Shown: piece after piece, positions 13,784-24,309 of the stretch | Layout of the letters: each line of letters opens with the position of its first letter | Numbering within the stretch: the stretch's first letter is position 1 | Assembly: GCF_001679645.1 (NCBI RefSeq) | Contig: NZ_LRUN01000069.1 | Span: forward strand, 1-34,261 | Origin: Pseudomonas bananamidigenes | GTDB taxonomy: Bacteria > Pseudomonadota > Gammaproteobacteria > Pseudomonadales > Pseudomonadaceae | Direction of reading: 5' to 3' | DNA length: 34,261 nt | Position numbers and translations under genes: made by a program | Notes under the pieces: model-generated | Told to the model about the DNA's origin: nothing | What the model saw: the letters and a program-made list of their open reading frames with translations, nothing else | Databases searched by the model: none

Positions 13784-16441
13784 ATGCGCACCGAACAACC
13801 GAAGATGATTTACCTGAAGGACTATCAGGCGCCCGAGTACCTGATCGATGAAACGCACCTGACCTTCGAGTTGTTCGAGGACCACAGCCTGGTCCACGCG
13901 CAACTGGTGATGCGCCGCAACCCGGCCCGTGGTCCGGGCCTGCCGCCGCTGGTGCTCGACGGCCAACAGCTGGAACTGCTGTCGGTGAGCCTGGCGGATC
14001 AGGCACTGAGCGCTGCCGACTACCAGTTGACCGAGAATCACCTGACGCTGCAGCCGAAGAGTGAAACCTTCACGGTCGACACCAGCGTCCGCATCCACCC
14101 GGAAACCAACACCGCGCTGGAAGGCCTGTACAAGTCCGGCAAGATGTTCTGCACCCAGTGCGAGGCCGAAGGTTTCCGCAAGATCACCTATTACCTCGAC
14201 CGACCGGACGTGATGAGCAAGTTCACCACCACGGTGGTCGCCGAGCAGCACCGCTATCCGGTGCTGCTGTCCAACGGCAACCCGATCGCCAGCGGCCCCG
14301 GCGAAGACGGCCGGCACTGGGCGACCTGGGAAGACCCGTTCATGAAACCGGCGTACCTGTTCGCGCTGGTGGCCGGTGACTTGTGGTGCGTTGAAGACTC
14401 CTTCACCACCATGACCAACCGCAACGTGGCGCTGCGCATTTATGTCGAGCCGGAAAACATCGACAAGTGCCAGCACGCGATGAACAGCCTGAAGAAGTCG
14501 ATGCGCTGGGACGAGGAGGTCTACGGTCGCGAGTACGATCTGGACATCTTCATGATCGTTGCCGTGAATGATTTCAACATGGGCGCCATGGAGAACAAAG
14601 GCCTCAACATCTTCAACTCCAGCGCCGTGCTGGCCCGCGCCGAAACCGCCACCGACGCCGCGCACCAGCGGGTCGAGGCGATCGTCGCCCACGAATATTT
14701 CCACAACTGGTCGGGCAACCGCGTGACCTGCCGTGACTGGTTCCAGCTGTCGCTGAAGGAAGGCTTCACCGTATTCCGTGATGCCGGTTTCTCTTCCGAC
14801 ATGAACTCGGCCACGGTCAAGCGCATTCAGGACGTGGCGTACCTGCGTACCCACCAGTTCGCCGAAGATGCAGGTCCCATGGCCCACGCCGTGCGCCCGG
14901 ACAGCTTCATCGAGATTTCCAACTTCTACACCCTGACCGTGTACGAAAAGGGTTCGGAAGTGGTCGGCATGATCCACACCCTGCTGGGCGCCGAAGGCTT
15001 CCGCAAGGGCAGCGATCTGTACTTTGAACGCCACGACGGCCAGGCCGTGACCTGCGACGATTTCGTCAAGGCCATGGAAGATGCCAACGGCGTCGATCTG
15101 ACCCAGTTCAAGCGCTGGTACAGCCAGGCCGGTACACCGCGTCTGGCCGTGAGCGAGTCTTACGATGCCGCCGTGAAAACCTACAGCCTGACCTTCCGCC
15201 AGAGCTGCCCGGAAACTCCGGACAAGGTTGAAAAGCTGCCGTTCGTGATTCCGGTGGCTCTGGGCCTGCTCGACCGCCAGGGCAACGAAATCGCCCTGCG
15301 TCTGGCCGGTGAAGCCTCGGCTCAGGGGACTTCGCGGGTGATCTCGGTCACCGAAGCCGAGCAGACTTTCACCTTCGTCGACATCGCCGAACAGCCGCTG
15401 CCGTCCTTGCTGCGTGGTTTCTCGGCGCCGGTCAAACTGAGCTTCCCGTACAACCGCGATCAACTGATGTTCCTGATGCAGCACGACAGCGACGGTTTCA
15501 ACCGCTGGGATGCCGGTCAGCAACTGTCGGTGCAGGTGCTGCAGGAACTGATCGGCCAGCACCAGAAGGGCGAAAGCCTGGTGCTCGATCCGCGTCTGAT
15601 TTCAGCCCTGCGCACGGTGCTGGCCGACCAGACCCTGGATCAGGCGATGGTTGCGGAGATGCTTTCGCTGCCAAGCGAAGCCTACCTGACCGAAATCAGC
15701 GAAACCGCCGACGTCGAAGCGATCCACACCGCCCGCGAATTCGCCCGTCAGCAACTGGCGGACAACCTGTTCGAAGCCTTGTGGCTGCGTTATCAGGCCA
15801 ACCGCGATCTGTCGAAAAAGACCCCGTATGTGGCCGAAGCCGAGCATTTCGCCCGTCGTGCGCTGCAGAACATTGCGTTGTCGTACCTGATGCTCAGCGG
15901 CAAGCCTGAAGTGCTGGCGGCAACGCTGGAGCAGTTCGACGCGTGTGACAACATGACCGAACGCCTCACCGCGCTGGCGGTGCTGGTCAACTCGTCGTTC
16001 GAGGACGATAAGGCCAAGGCCCTGGCCAGTTTCGCCGAGCACTTCAAGGACAATCCGCTGGTCATGGATCAGTGGTTCAGCGTGCAGGCCGGCAGCACCT
16101 TGCCGGGCGGTCTGACCCGTGTGAAAGCCCTGATGCAGCACCCGGCGTTCAACATCAAGAACCCGAACAAGGTGCGTGCACTGGTCGGTGCGTTCGCCGG
16201 GCAGAACCTGATCAACTTCCACGCCGCGGACGGTTCCGGTTATCGCTTCCTCGCCGATCTGGTGATCGAGCTGAACGGCTTCAACCCGCAGATCGCCTCG
16301 CGTCAACTGGCGCCGCTGACTCGCTGGCGCAAGTACGACAGCGCTCGTCAGGGGTTGATGAAGGCGGAACTGGAGCGGATTCTTGCTTCGGGTCAGCTGT
16401 CCAGTGATGTGTATGAAGTGGTCAGCAAAAGCCTGGCGTAA
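13784..16441 (+). CDS. pepN: Aminopeptidase N (M1 zinc metallopeptidase)
   Basis: Cytoplasmic broad-specificity aminopeptidase that trims N-terminal residues from peptides. 885 residues, standard for bacterial PepN. It has the exopeptidase motif G267-A-M-E-N (GAMENKGLNIFN) and zinc site H303-E-Y-F-H307 with E326 in SLKEGF, the base being E304. The four-domain layout is visible: N-terminal beta domain to about residue 180, catalytic domain to about 430, a beta-sandwich (TYSLTFRQSCPETPDK) and a C-terminal helical superhelix. AGGA about eight bases before the ATG. Last gene of the nadK run; the REP hairpin at 16462-16571 probably ends transcription. Confidence 0.97.
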   Translation: MRTEQPKMIYLKDYQAPEYLIDETHLTFELFEDHSLVHAQLVMRRNPARGPGLPPLVLDGQQLELLSVSLADQALSAADYQLTENHLTLQPKSETFTVDTSVRIHPETNTALEGLYKSGKMFCTQCEAEGFRKITYYLDRPDVMSKFTTTVVAEQHRYPVLLSNGNPIASGPGEDGRHWATWEDPFMKPAYLFALVAGDLWCVEDSFTTMTNRNVALRIYVEPENIDKCQHAMNSLKKSMRWDEEVYGREYDLDIFMIVAVNDFNMGAMENKGLNIFNSSAVLARAETATDAAHQRVEAIVAHEYFHNWSGNRVTCRDWFQLSLKEGFTVFRDAGFSSDMNSATVKRIQDVAYLRTHQFAEDAGPMAHAVRPDSFIEISNFYTLTVYEKGSEVVGMIHTLLGAEGFRKGSDLYFERHDGQAVTCDDFVKAMEDANGVDLTQFKRWYSQAGTPRLAVSESYDAAVKTYSLTFRQSCPETPDKVEKLPFVIPVALGLLDRQGNEIALRLAGEASAQGTSRVISVTEAEQTFTFVDIAEQPLPSLLRGFSAPVKLSFPYNRDQLMFLMQHDSDGFNRWDAGQQLSVQVLQELIGQHQKGESLVLDPRLISALRTVLADQTLDQAMVAEMLSLPSEAYLTEISETADVEAIHTAREFARQQLADNLFEALWLRYQANRDLSKKTPYVAEAEHFARRALQNIALSYLMLSGKPEVLAATLEQFDACDNMTERLTALAVLVNSSFEDDKAKALASFAEHFKDNPLVMDQWFSVQAGSTLPGGLTRVKALMQHPAFNIKNPNKVRALVGAFAGQNLINFHAADGSGYRFLADLVIELNGFNPQIASRQLAPLTRWRKYDSARQGLMKAELERILASGQLSSDVYEVVSKSLA

Positions 16442-16461
16442 GCTGGGATAGCACCGCTTAA

Positions 16462-16571
16462 AACTGTGGGAGCGAGCTTGCTCGCGAAGAGGGAATATCA
16501 GACACGCAGATGTCGTCTGAACTACCGCATTCGCGAGCAAGTCGAATCGTCGCACCGTCGCTCCCACAGTT
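16462..16571. repeat. REP doublet between pepN and katG
   Basis: AACTGTGGGAGCGA (16462-16475) and its exact reverse complement TCGCTCCCACAGTT (16558-16571) bound a region with inner arms AGCTTGCTCGCGAA and TTCGCGAGCAAGT. The right half holds an insertion (TCGAATCGTCGCACCG) that breaks the palindrome, so this is a diverged REPIN. It sits between two convergent genes, 20 bases after pepN and 17 bases after the katG stop, and can act as a bidirectional terminator. Confidence 0.75.
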
Positions 16572-16588
16572 GTTTTGCGTCTCCTCAG

Positions 16589-18859
<2,271 letters not shown>

Positions 18860-18917
18860 GTTCGGGTCCTTATCAGGTCTGCTGCGGCCGGCTCGTGCCG
18901 ACTTCGGATTAGTAAGG

Positions 18918-19145
18918 CTAGACCCGACTCGGAAGGTCGGCTAATAGGCCGACTATTGGTGGCTGATAGGCATAGTCTTTTAGCGCTTTCTGCATTGTTT
19001 TTTTCGGGGAATGCACCGTCAGCTCGTTGCCGAACGGCAGGGTTGAGTGTTGAGAATCCCGTTCTTGAGCGGTTGCTGTAAGCATCGAGGCAAGAATCAT
19101 GATGGCCATTGGAAATGTTATTGTATAACATAAAAATGATTTCAT
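18918..19145 (-). CDS. Doubtful 75-aa frame with signal-peptide-like N-terminus
   Basis: Begins MKSFLCYTITFPMAIMILAS and continues to a possible signal cleavage site at TATA-QERD, then a polar tail without recognisable motifs. For: a classic signal-peptide shape with a charged start, hydrophobic core and A-x-A. Against: no good ribosome site, A/T-rich codons unlike the neighbours, the 5' coding part lies on top of the Zur-like palindrome, and the stop is just 58 bases from katG. I would treat it as a possibility only. Confidence 0.25.
   Translation of the reverse strand: MKSFLCYTITFPMAIMILASMLTATAQERDSQHSTLPFGNELTVHSPKKTMQKALKDYAYQPPIVGLLADLPSRV
19115..19131. promoter_or_regulatory. Probable Zur box (ATGTTAT-TGT-ATAACAT)
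   Basis: A perfect 7-3-7 inverted repeat, preceded by GAA, giving GAAATGTTATTGTATAACAT. This agrees with the gammaproteobacterial Zur consensus I remember (GAAATGTTATANTATAACATTTC). It ends 88 bases before the ATG of the ZnuD-type receptor at 19220, a fitting place for zinc-dependent repression. Assignment to Zur is from consensus and the type of the downstream gene, not from experiment. Confidence 0.72.
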
Positions 19146-19219
19146 CTGATCGATGTCACTGACCTGTCTGTGTGGCGGTGGCTGCGATCCCTACTTTTCT
19201 GCCTTACGGAACTCTCGAA

Positions 19220-21250
19220 ATGTCTGCCCGTTTTCCCTCCTTCCAGCCAAGCCTTCTGGCTTCTGCGCTGCTGATCGCATTCCCGGCGTTCGCTGACGAA
19301 CCCCTTGAACTGCAACCCCAAGTCATCACGGCCAACCCGTTGGGCAGTCAGACTCTCGCGTCACCCTCGACCGTGTTGAGCGGCGATGATCTGACGCTGC
19401 AGCAGAAAGGCAGCCTGGGCGAAACCCTGAACAAACAGCCAGGCGTGTCGTCGTCCTACTTCGGGCCGGGTGCCAGTCGCCCGATCATTCGCGGACAGGA
19501 CGGCGATCGCATCCGCATTCTGCGCAACGGCGTCGGCGCACTGGACGCGTCTTCGCTGTCCTACGACCACGCTGTGCCGCTGGACCCGATCAACGTCGAA
19601 CGCATCGAGATCGTTCGTGGCCCGGCGGCGTTGCTGTACGGCGGCAGCGCCATCGGCGGGGTGGTCAACACCTTCGACAACCGCATCCCGACCGAAGCCA
19701 TCGACGGCATTCACGGAGCCGGTGAACTGCGTTACGGCGGCGCCGACACCACCCGCAGCAGCGCGGGGAAACTCGAGGCCGGCAACGGTCAGTTCGCCTT
19801 GCATCTGGACGCCAGCGCCCGCGAATTCAATGATCTGAAAATCCCCGGTTACGCCAAAAGCAGCCGTGAACGGGCGGGGGATGACGGCGACTCCCGCAAG
19901 CATCGCCTGGCCAACAGCGACGGTCGTCAGGACGGCGGAGCAGTCGGCGGTTCCTACACCTGGGATGACGGTTATGCGGGGCTGTCGTACAGCAATTACG
20001 ACTCCAATTACGGCTCGCCGGCCGAAGACGACGTGCGGATTCGCATGCAGCAAGAGCACTACGCGTTCGCCTCGGAAATCCGCAACCTCGACGGTCCGTT
20101 CAGCTCGGTCAAGTTCGACGCCGGTTACACCGATTACCAACATCGCGAGATCGAGGGCGGCGAAGTCGGTACCACGTTCAAGAACAAGGGTTACGAAGCG
20201 CGAGTCGAAGCCCGGCACCAGCCGTTGGGACCGTTCAACGGGGTGATCGGCGCGCAGGTCAGCCGTAATGAGTTTTCGGCACTGGGCGAAGAAGCCTTCG
20301 TGCCGCACACCGATACCAATGCCGGCGCACTGTTCGTGCTGGAAGAGCTGCAAGCCACGGATCGCCTGTTGTTCACCCTCGGCGGTCGTCTGGAACACAC
20401 CACGGTCGACCCGGACGCCAAAGGCAACGAGCGCTTCGCCAATGCCGACCGCTCCAGCAGCTTCACCGCCGGCAGCCTGTCGTCTGGCGCGGTGTACACG
20501 TTGACACCGGTCTGGTCGGTGGCCGCCACGCTGGGCTACACCGAACGGGCGCCGACGTTCTATGAGCTGTACGCCAACGGCGCCCACGTCGCGACCGGCA
20601 CGTACGAAGTCGGGGATGCGGGTCTGTCAAAAGAGAAGGCCGTCTCCAGCGATCTGGCCCTGCGTTTTGACAATGGCACGCACAAGGGCAGCGTGGGTGT
20701 GTTCTACAGCCACTTTTCCAATTACATCGGTCTGCTCGGCACCGGGCGAACCCTCAATGATGAAGGCGAAGAAGACGCCGCCGGCATTCCCGAATACGCC
20801 TATTCGGGCGTGCGCGCACGTTTCAGCGGCATCGAAGCCCAGGATCGCTGGAAACTCGGCGAAACGGCCTACGGCAAGTTTGCGCTGGAACTGTCGGGCG
20901 ACTACACCCGGGCCAGGAACCTCGACAACGGTCAGGACCTGCCGCGCATCGCACCGTTGCGCTTGAACACCGGGCTGCTGTGGGAACTGGATCGCTGGCA
21001 GGCACGGATCGATGTGGAACACGCCAGTTCCCAGCATCGGGTACCGGACAACGAAAGCAGCACTGATGGCTACACCACGCTGGGTGCGAATGTCGGGTAT
21101 CACTTTGACGTGGGCCAGAGCAAATGGCTGGCCTTCGTCAATGCCGAGAACCTGACCAACCAGACCGTGCGCTATGCCAGCTCGATCCTGCGCGACATTG
21201 CGCCGGCAGAAGGGCGGAGCATTCAGGTGGGATTGCGCACTACGTTCTGA
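19220..21250 (+). CDS. znuD: TonB-dependent outer-membrane receptor, ZnuD type (zinc uptake)
   Basis: Outer-membrane beta-barrel gated by a plug domain, powered by TonB; the ZnuD subfamily brings in zinc (and haem in Neisseria). 676 residues from the ATG at 19220, with a signal peptide ending at PAFA-DEPLE; the open frame begins with a GTG at 19172 but that would bury the signal peptide. The plug (about residues 30-160) shows GASRPIIRGQDGDRIRILRN, SLSYDHAVPLDPINVERIEI and VRGPAALLYGGSAIGGVVN, the pattern I recall for ZnuD. An Asp/Glu/His-bearing insertion (YAKSSRERAGDDGDSRKHR) lies after the first strands. The last residue is Phe (LRTTF), typical for barrel insertion. Zur-type box upstream supports zinc. 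The following gene is convergent. Confidence 0.88.
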   Translation: MSARFPSFQPSLLASALLIAFPAFADEPLELQPQVITANPLGSQTLASPSTVLSGDDLTLQQKGSLGETLNKQPGVSSSYFGPGASRPIIRGQDGDRIRILRNGVGALDASSLSYDHAVPLDPINVERIEIVRGPAALLYGGSAIGGVVNTFDNRIPTEAIDGIHGAGELRYGGADTTRSSAGKLEAGNGQFALHLDASAREFNDLKIPGYAKSSRERAGDDGDSRKHRLANSDGRQDGGAVGGSYTWDDGYAGLSYSNYDSNYGSPAEDDVRIRMQQEHYAFASEIRNLDGPFSSVKFDAGYTDYQHREIEGGEVGTTFKNKGYEARVEARHQPLGPFNGVIGAQVSRNEFSALGEEAFVPHTDTNAGALFVLEELQATDRLLFTLGGRLEHTTVDPDAKGNERFANADRSSSFTAGSLSSGAVYTLTPVWSVAATLGYTERAPTFYELYANGAHVATGTYEVGDAGLSKEKAVSSDLALRFDNGTHKGSVGVFYSHFSNYIGLLGTGRTLNDEGEEDAAGIPEYAYSGVRARFSGIEAQDRWKLGETAYGKFALELSGDYTRARNLDNGQDLPRIAPLRLNTGLLWELDRWQARIDVEHASSQHRVPDNESSTDGYTTLGANVGYHFDVGQSKWLAFVNAENLTNQTVRYASSILRDIAPAEGRSIQVGLRTTF

Positions 21251-21297
21251 TCATCCCCGCGCCAGCGTCCCGCGAACCGCGTGACGCTGCGTCGGCA

Positions 21298-23508
21298 TCA
21301 GCTCGACTGAGCGGTGTCGTCTTCCGGGAGTTCCTCCCGCAGATCCTGTTGCCCCGGCAGCTCGGTGATCACGCTGAAATCCGTGACTTCCACCGCCCCC
21401 AGCCCGTACCCCAGCAAGTGGAACGAGAAGGCCTTGCGCGGTTGCGGATTGTCGAAGCTGAAGTCCATTTCCAGCGGCTGATCCGCCGTGGCGACCATTT
21501 CCGATGGAAGGCCCAGTTGCACGTCCTGTTCGAACTCCTTGGCCTTGAGCTGGATGTACGCCGCCTGTTGCGGGTCCATCGAGCGTACGGTCAGGCGCAC
21601 GCGGGTGTGCGAGCCCTTGGGCATTTCCAGGTACTGCGCGCCGATCAGGTTGTCGGCCCAGTCATCCTTGATCTGCGCCTGCAGCGGGATGACGTTGTCG
21701 CTGCCGAACTGATAGCGCTGGTTCAGCGGAGTGCGCAGCAGCGACAGGTCCAGCGCATCGGCGCGGGCCACAATCTGCCGGGCATTCTGGCCGCTGGCGT
21801 TGCCTTTGAATGTAGCGCTTTCGGCGATGAAGCCTTCACTGGCGTAAGCGCGGCAGCGGCGCGGCATGTCGCACTCGGTCATGATGCCGTGGCCGTCGTG
21901 GTAGCGCAGCTTGCCGTTGGTGAACGACATGATTTCGCGACCGGTATCGTAGTCGCGAAACAGCGAGCGACCGCTGAGTGCGGTGGGCACCGGCAGGTCA
22001 AAGTAATCGAGGATCGATGCGCTCAGATCGACATGCCCGTAGACCCCGGCGTTCAGGTGCGGCAACTGCGCCTGCTCGGGTGCGAGGGTCAGGTTGAAAC
22101 CCCAGGATGACGCCAGCCGCACGCCATCGATGCCATGGGATTCGTCCGAGGTGATCACCACCAGCGTGTCTTTCAGTACTCCCTGACGTTCCAGGCCGCT
22201 GAGGAACTGATCCAGGGCATCGTCCAGATAACCGACGGCCGCCTGTTTCGGCGTGTCGTAACGTTGCAGGTAATCTTCCGGCGCGGAGTAGGGCTGATGG
22301 GTGCCGACGGTCAGCAGGGTCAGCATCCAGGGTTTTTTCTGTTTTTTCAGTTGGCCGACGTAACCCAGCGCGCCTTCGAAGAAGGCCTTGTCGTCCTTGC
22401 CCCACGGGAATTCCAGGTAATTGGCATTCGTGAACCATTCCAGGCCGTGGGTCGCATCGAAGCCGATGTGCGGCATGATCTTGTCTTTGGCCATGAAGCG
22501 CAGGCCGGCGCCTTGCAGGTAGTGGGTGGTGAAACCGTTCTGACGCAACTGGGCCGGCAGGCAGGCCTGATTGCGTTCGTTCTGGGTCAGCATTTCCACG
22601 CCTTTGGGCGTGCCGTTGTTGAGCTTGTCGTAATCGCCGCAAAGCATGGCGTACAGGCCGCGAATGGTCTGGTGCGTGTGCAGCACGTAGTCCGGCGTGT
22701 TCATGCCGCGCTCGGCCCAGCGGCTGAGCTTGGGCATCAGGTTTTCCTGATAATGGCTGCCGATGGCCTCGCGATTGGCGCGGATGTACGCACCGGGTAT
22801 GCCTTCGACGGCCACGATCAGGACATTGCGCGCCTGACCTTTTGTGGCCAGCAGCGAACGGCCGTTCAGGTCCAGATCCGTGAGTCCGGCCATCGATGGT
22901 GCGGGCGCTTCACGACCCCCTTCCAGCCATTCTTCCGTTTGCATCTGCAGATCGGCCACCTGCGCGGCGAGCAGTTGGTGCGGCAGGTTGTACAGACGCC
23001 ATGGGTCGGCGTCGCTCGGCGAAAGATTCTGCGCGCCCCAATGGGCGGCGAACAGCAACACCGGTGCCGACCATACGGCGCGGGGCAGGGCCGGGGCGGG
23101 TGTTCCGCGGTTTGCCCACTGCGTCGCCAGCCACAGCAACAGCGCCAGCAGCAATGCGCCGGCCACCGCCGGATGGGCGAAACCGCCGCCGGTGGAGTTC
23201 TCGACGAATTGCGGGTCGATCAGGTAATGCAGGTCCTGAGGGTTGGGCAGGCGTCCGACTGCACTGACGAGTTCTGCCGTCGCTACCGTCAGCAACCCCC
23301 AGAACACCAGCACTGGCAGGCCCAGCCACCATGACCGACGATGCAAGAGAACCACCAGCAGGCTGCCGATGGCCAGGTCCGACAGATAGCCGAACAGACT
23401 CGACCAGCCGAGTGCCGCCCGCAGGCACACCGGTACGATCAGTACCAGAAAAACCAGAGAGAGAAGACGGGCGTCGGCATGCCGAAGCCGTTGAAAAAGA
23501 GCGCTCAC
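21298..23508 (-). CDS. LTA synthase-family (alkaline-phosphatase-superfamily) membrane sulfatase
   Basis: 736 residues: N-terminal membrane part with about four to five helices (residues 10-165, e.g. LLSLVFLVLIVPVCL, LLLALLLWLATQWA), then a large periplasmic catalytic domain of the LtaS/OpgB/EptA type. Seen in it: NVLIVAVEGIPGAYI (metal-binding Glu), HTHQTIRGLYAMLCGDYD (nucleophile probably T281), LLTVGTHQPY and VVITSDESHG (metal Asp and His). Such enzymes move a phosphoglycerol or phosphoethanolamine head group or act as sulfatases. In a Gram-negative cell a modifier of periplasmic glucans or lipids is most likely; lipoteichoic acid is not expected. A C-terminal beta-rich tail (FDNPQPRKAFSFHLLGYG) is extra. 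Its stop lies 47 bases from that of the receptor gene. Confidence 0.87.
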   Translation of the reverse strand: MSALFQRLRHADARLLSLVFLVLIVPVCLRAALGWSSLFGYLSDLAIGSLLVVLLHRRSWWLGLPVLVFWGLLTVATAELVSAVGRLPNPQDLHYLIDPQFVENSTGGGFAHPAVAGALLLALLLWLATQWANRGTPAPALPRAVWSAPVLLFAAHWGAQNLSPSDADPWRLYNLPHQLLAAQVADLQMQTEEWLEGGREAPAPSMAGLTDLDLNGRSLLATKGQARNVLIVAVEGIPGAYIRANREAIGSHYQENLMPKLSRWAERGMNTPDYVLHTHQTIRGLYAMLCGDYDKLNNGTPKGVEMLTQNERNQACLPAQLRQNGFTTHYLQGAGLRFMAKDKIMPHIGFDATHGLEWFTNANYLEFPWGKDDKAFFEGALGYVGQLKKQKKPWMLTLLTVGTHQPYSAPEDYLQRYDTPKQAAVGYLDDALDQFLSGLERQGVLKDTLVVITSDESHGIDGVRLASSWGFNLTLAPEQAQLPHLNAGVYGHVDLSASILDYFDLPVPTALSGRSLFRDYDTGREIMSFTNGKLRYHDGHGIMTECDMPRRCRAYASEGFIAESATFKGNASGQNARQIVARADALDLSLLRTPLNQRYQFGSDNVIPLQAQIKDDWADNLIGAQYLEMPKGSHTRVRLTVRSMDPQQAAYIQLKAKEFEQDVQLGLPSEMVATADQPLEMDFSFDNPQPRKAFSFHLLGYGLGAVEVTDFSVITELPGQQDLREELPEDDTAQSS

Positions 23509-23829
23509 AAAAAAGACCTTCCAGCCATCAAACCGTCATAAAAGTGTGCGCGATGATAACAAGGGAGGGCTGTCTGATCGCCCTTTTAAACGTGAGGCTG
23601 ATCCGTTGTCGAAAGCCTGTGCGACCTGTATGGACCGCGCAAGGCCTTGGCCGGCGATCCTGTCAGCGGCAGGGTCCGCATTTTTCCGGCGTACCGCAGG
23701 ACGAAATTAATTGTTTCAGGCTGTTTATCCGGGGCCGGAGTGGCCAGTTTTTGCGAAGGTGCATACACAAACGGGGCGGCATGATCATCGATCATGCGCC
23801 CCGTTTGTTCTTTCAATCAGTCCTTCCGA
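23509..23829. other. 321-bp gap between pcuC and the LTA-synthase-like gene
   Basis: Contains the hairpin at 23769-23806 and, on the LTA-synthase side, an unremarkable GC-rich stretch that should hold that gene's promoter. A 76-codon minus frame here would begin with TTG inside the hairpin and has no ribosome site; I do not accept it. Nothing else recognised. Confidence 0.5.
23769..23806 (-). terminator. Strong hairpin after pcuC, probable bidirectional terminator
   Basis: AAACGGGGC pairs with GCCCCGTTT and continues inside, after one unpaired G, as GCATGATC with GATCATGC around a three-base loop: in all 17 pairs with one bulge. It lies 24 bases downstream of the pcuC stop. The T-run after the hairpin is short on either strand (GTTTGTGT on the minus, GTTTGTTCTTTC on the plus). 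Confidence 0.65.
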
Positions 23830-24309
23830 TCAATGCATCTTGCTGTGATCGTGGCCTTCCATGTTGGTCAGCGAGCGTACCGGCGCCTGGACTTCGATGG
23901 CTTGTTTCTCGCCCTTGGCGTTTTCCACGGTGAGGGTTAGCGGCACGCTGTCACCTTCCTTCAATTGACCGTTAAGGCCCATCAACATCACGTGGTAGCC
24001 GTTCGGATCGAACTTCACAGCCTTGCCCGCCGGCAGGTCGACCGAGTTGACCGGGCCCATGCTCATCACATCGTTCTTCATGGTCATTTCGTGAATCTGC
24101 ACGTCCTTGGCCACCGGCGAAGCAACGCTGAGCAGCTTGCTGTCGCTGTCGGCGGTGACGGTCATGAACGCGCCGCTGGCCGACTGGTTTGGCACGGTCG
24201 CACGGACCCAGGCGTCGTCGACCCGGGTCTGCGCCGAAACCTGGAAAGCCAGGCCCAACAGGGACAGGCCCAGTGCGGCACGTTTGATGTTGTTCAGGAA
24301 AGGGTTCAT
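23830..24309 (-). CDS. pcuC: PCu(A)C periplasmic copper chaperone
   Basis: Periplasmic Cu(I) carrier thought to deliver copper to cytochrome oxidase, alongside SCO1. 159 residues from the ATG at 24309, with a signal peptide ending FQVSA-QTRVDD. The exact family motif is present: H73-x10-M84-x21-H106-x-M108 (HEMTMKNDVMSM, then YHVMLMGL). A further metal-binding tail, GHDHSKMH, ends the protein. The frame extends 13 codons upstream, but the ATG at 24309 overlaps the SCO1 stop by four bases (ATGA), which decides the start and shows translational coupling. Confidence 0.92.
   Translation of the reverse strand: MNPFLNNIKRAALGLSLLGLAFQVSAQTRVDDAWVRATVPNQSASGAFMTVTADSDSKLLSVASPVAKDVQIHEMTMKNDVMSMGPVNSVDLPAGKAVKFDPNGYHVMLMGLNGQLKEGDSVPLTLTVENAKGEKQAIEVQAPVRSLTNMEGHDHSKMH

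Larger units (their letters stand above)
18860..19219. other. 360-bp divergent gap between katG and the TonB receptor gene
   Basis: Holds the Zur-box-like palindrome (19115-19131), a small stem-loop GTCGGC-TAATAG-GCCGAC, and a doubtful 75-aa minus-strand frame. The stretch 19100-19145 is noticeably AT-rich compared with the flanks, as expected for a promoter zone. No recognisable sigma-70 promoter for katG could be placed with confidence. Confidence 0.5.

Noticed and set aside
13727..15562. 611-codon minus-strand frame opposite pepN
   Set aside because: Shadow frame caused by high third-position GC; no motif.
23586..23816. 76-codon minus frame after pcuC
   Set aside because: TTG start inside the hairpin, no ribosome site, no recognisable sequence.
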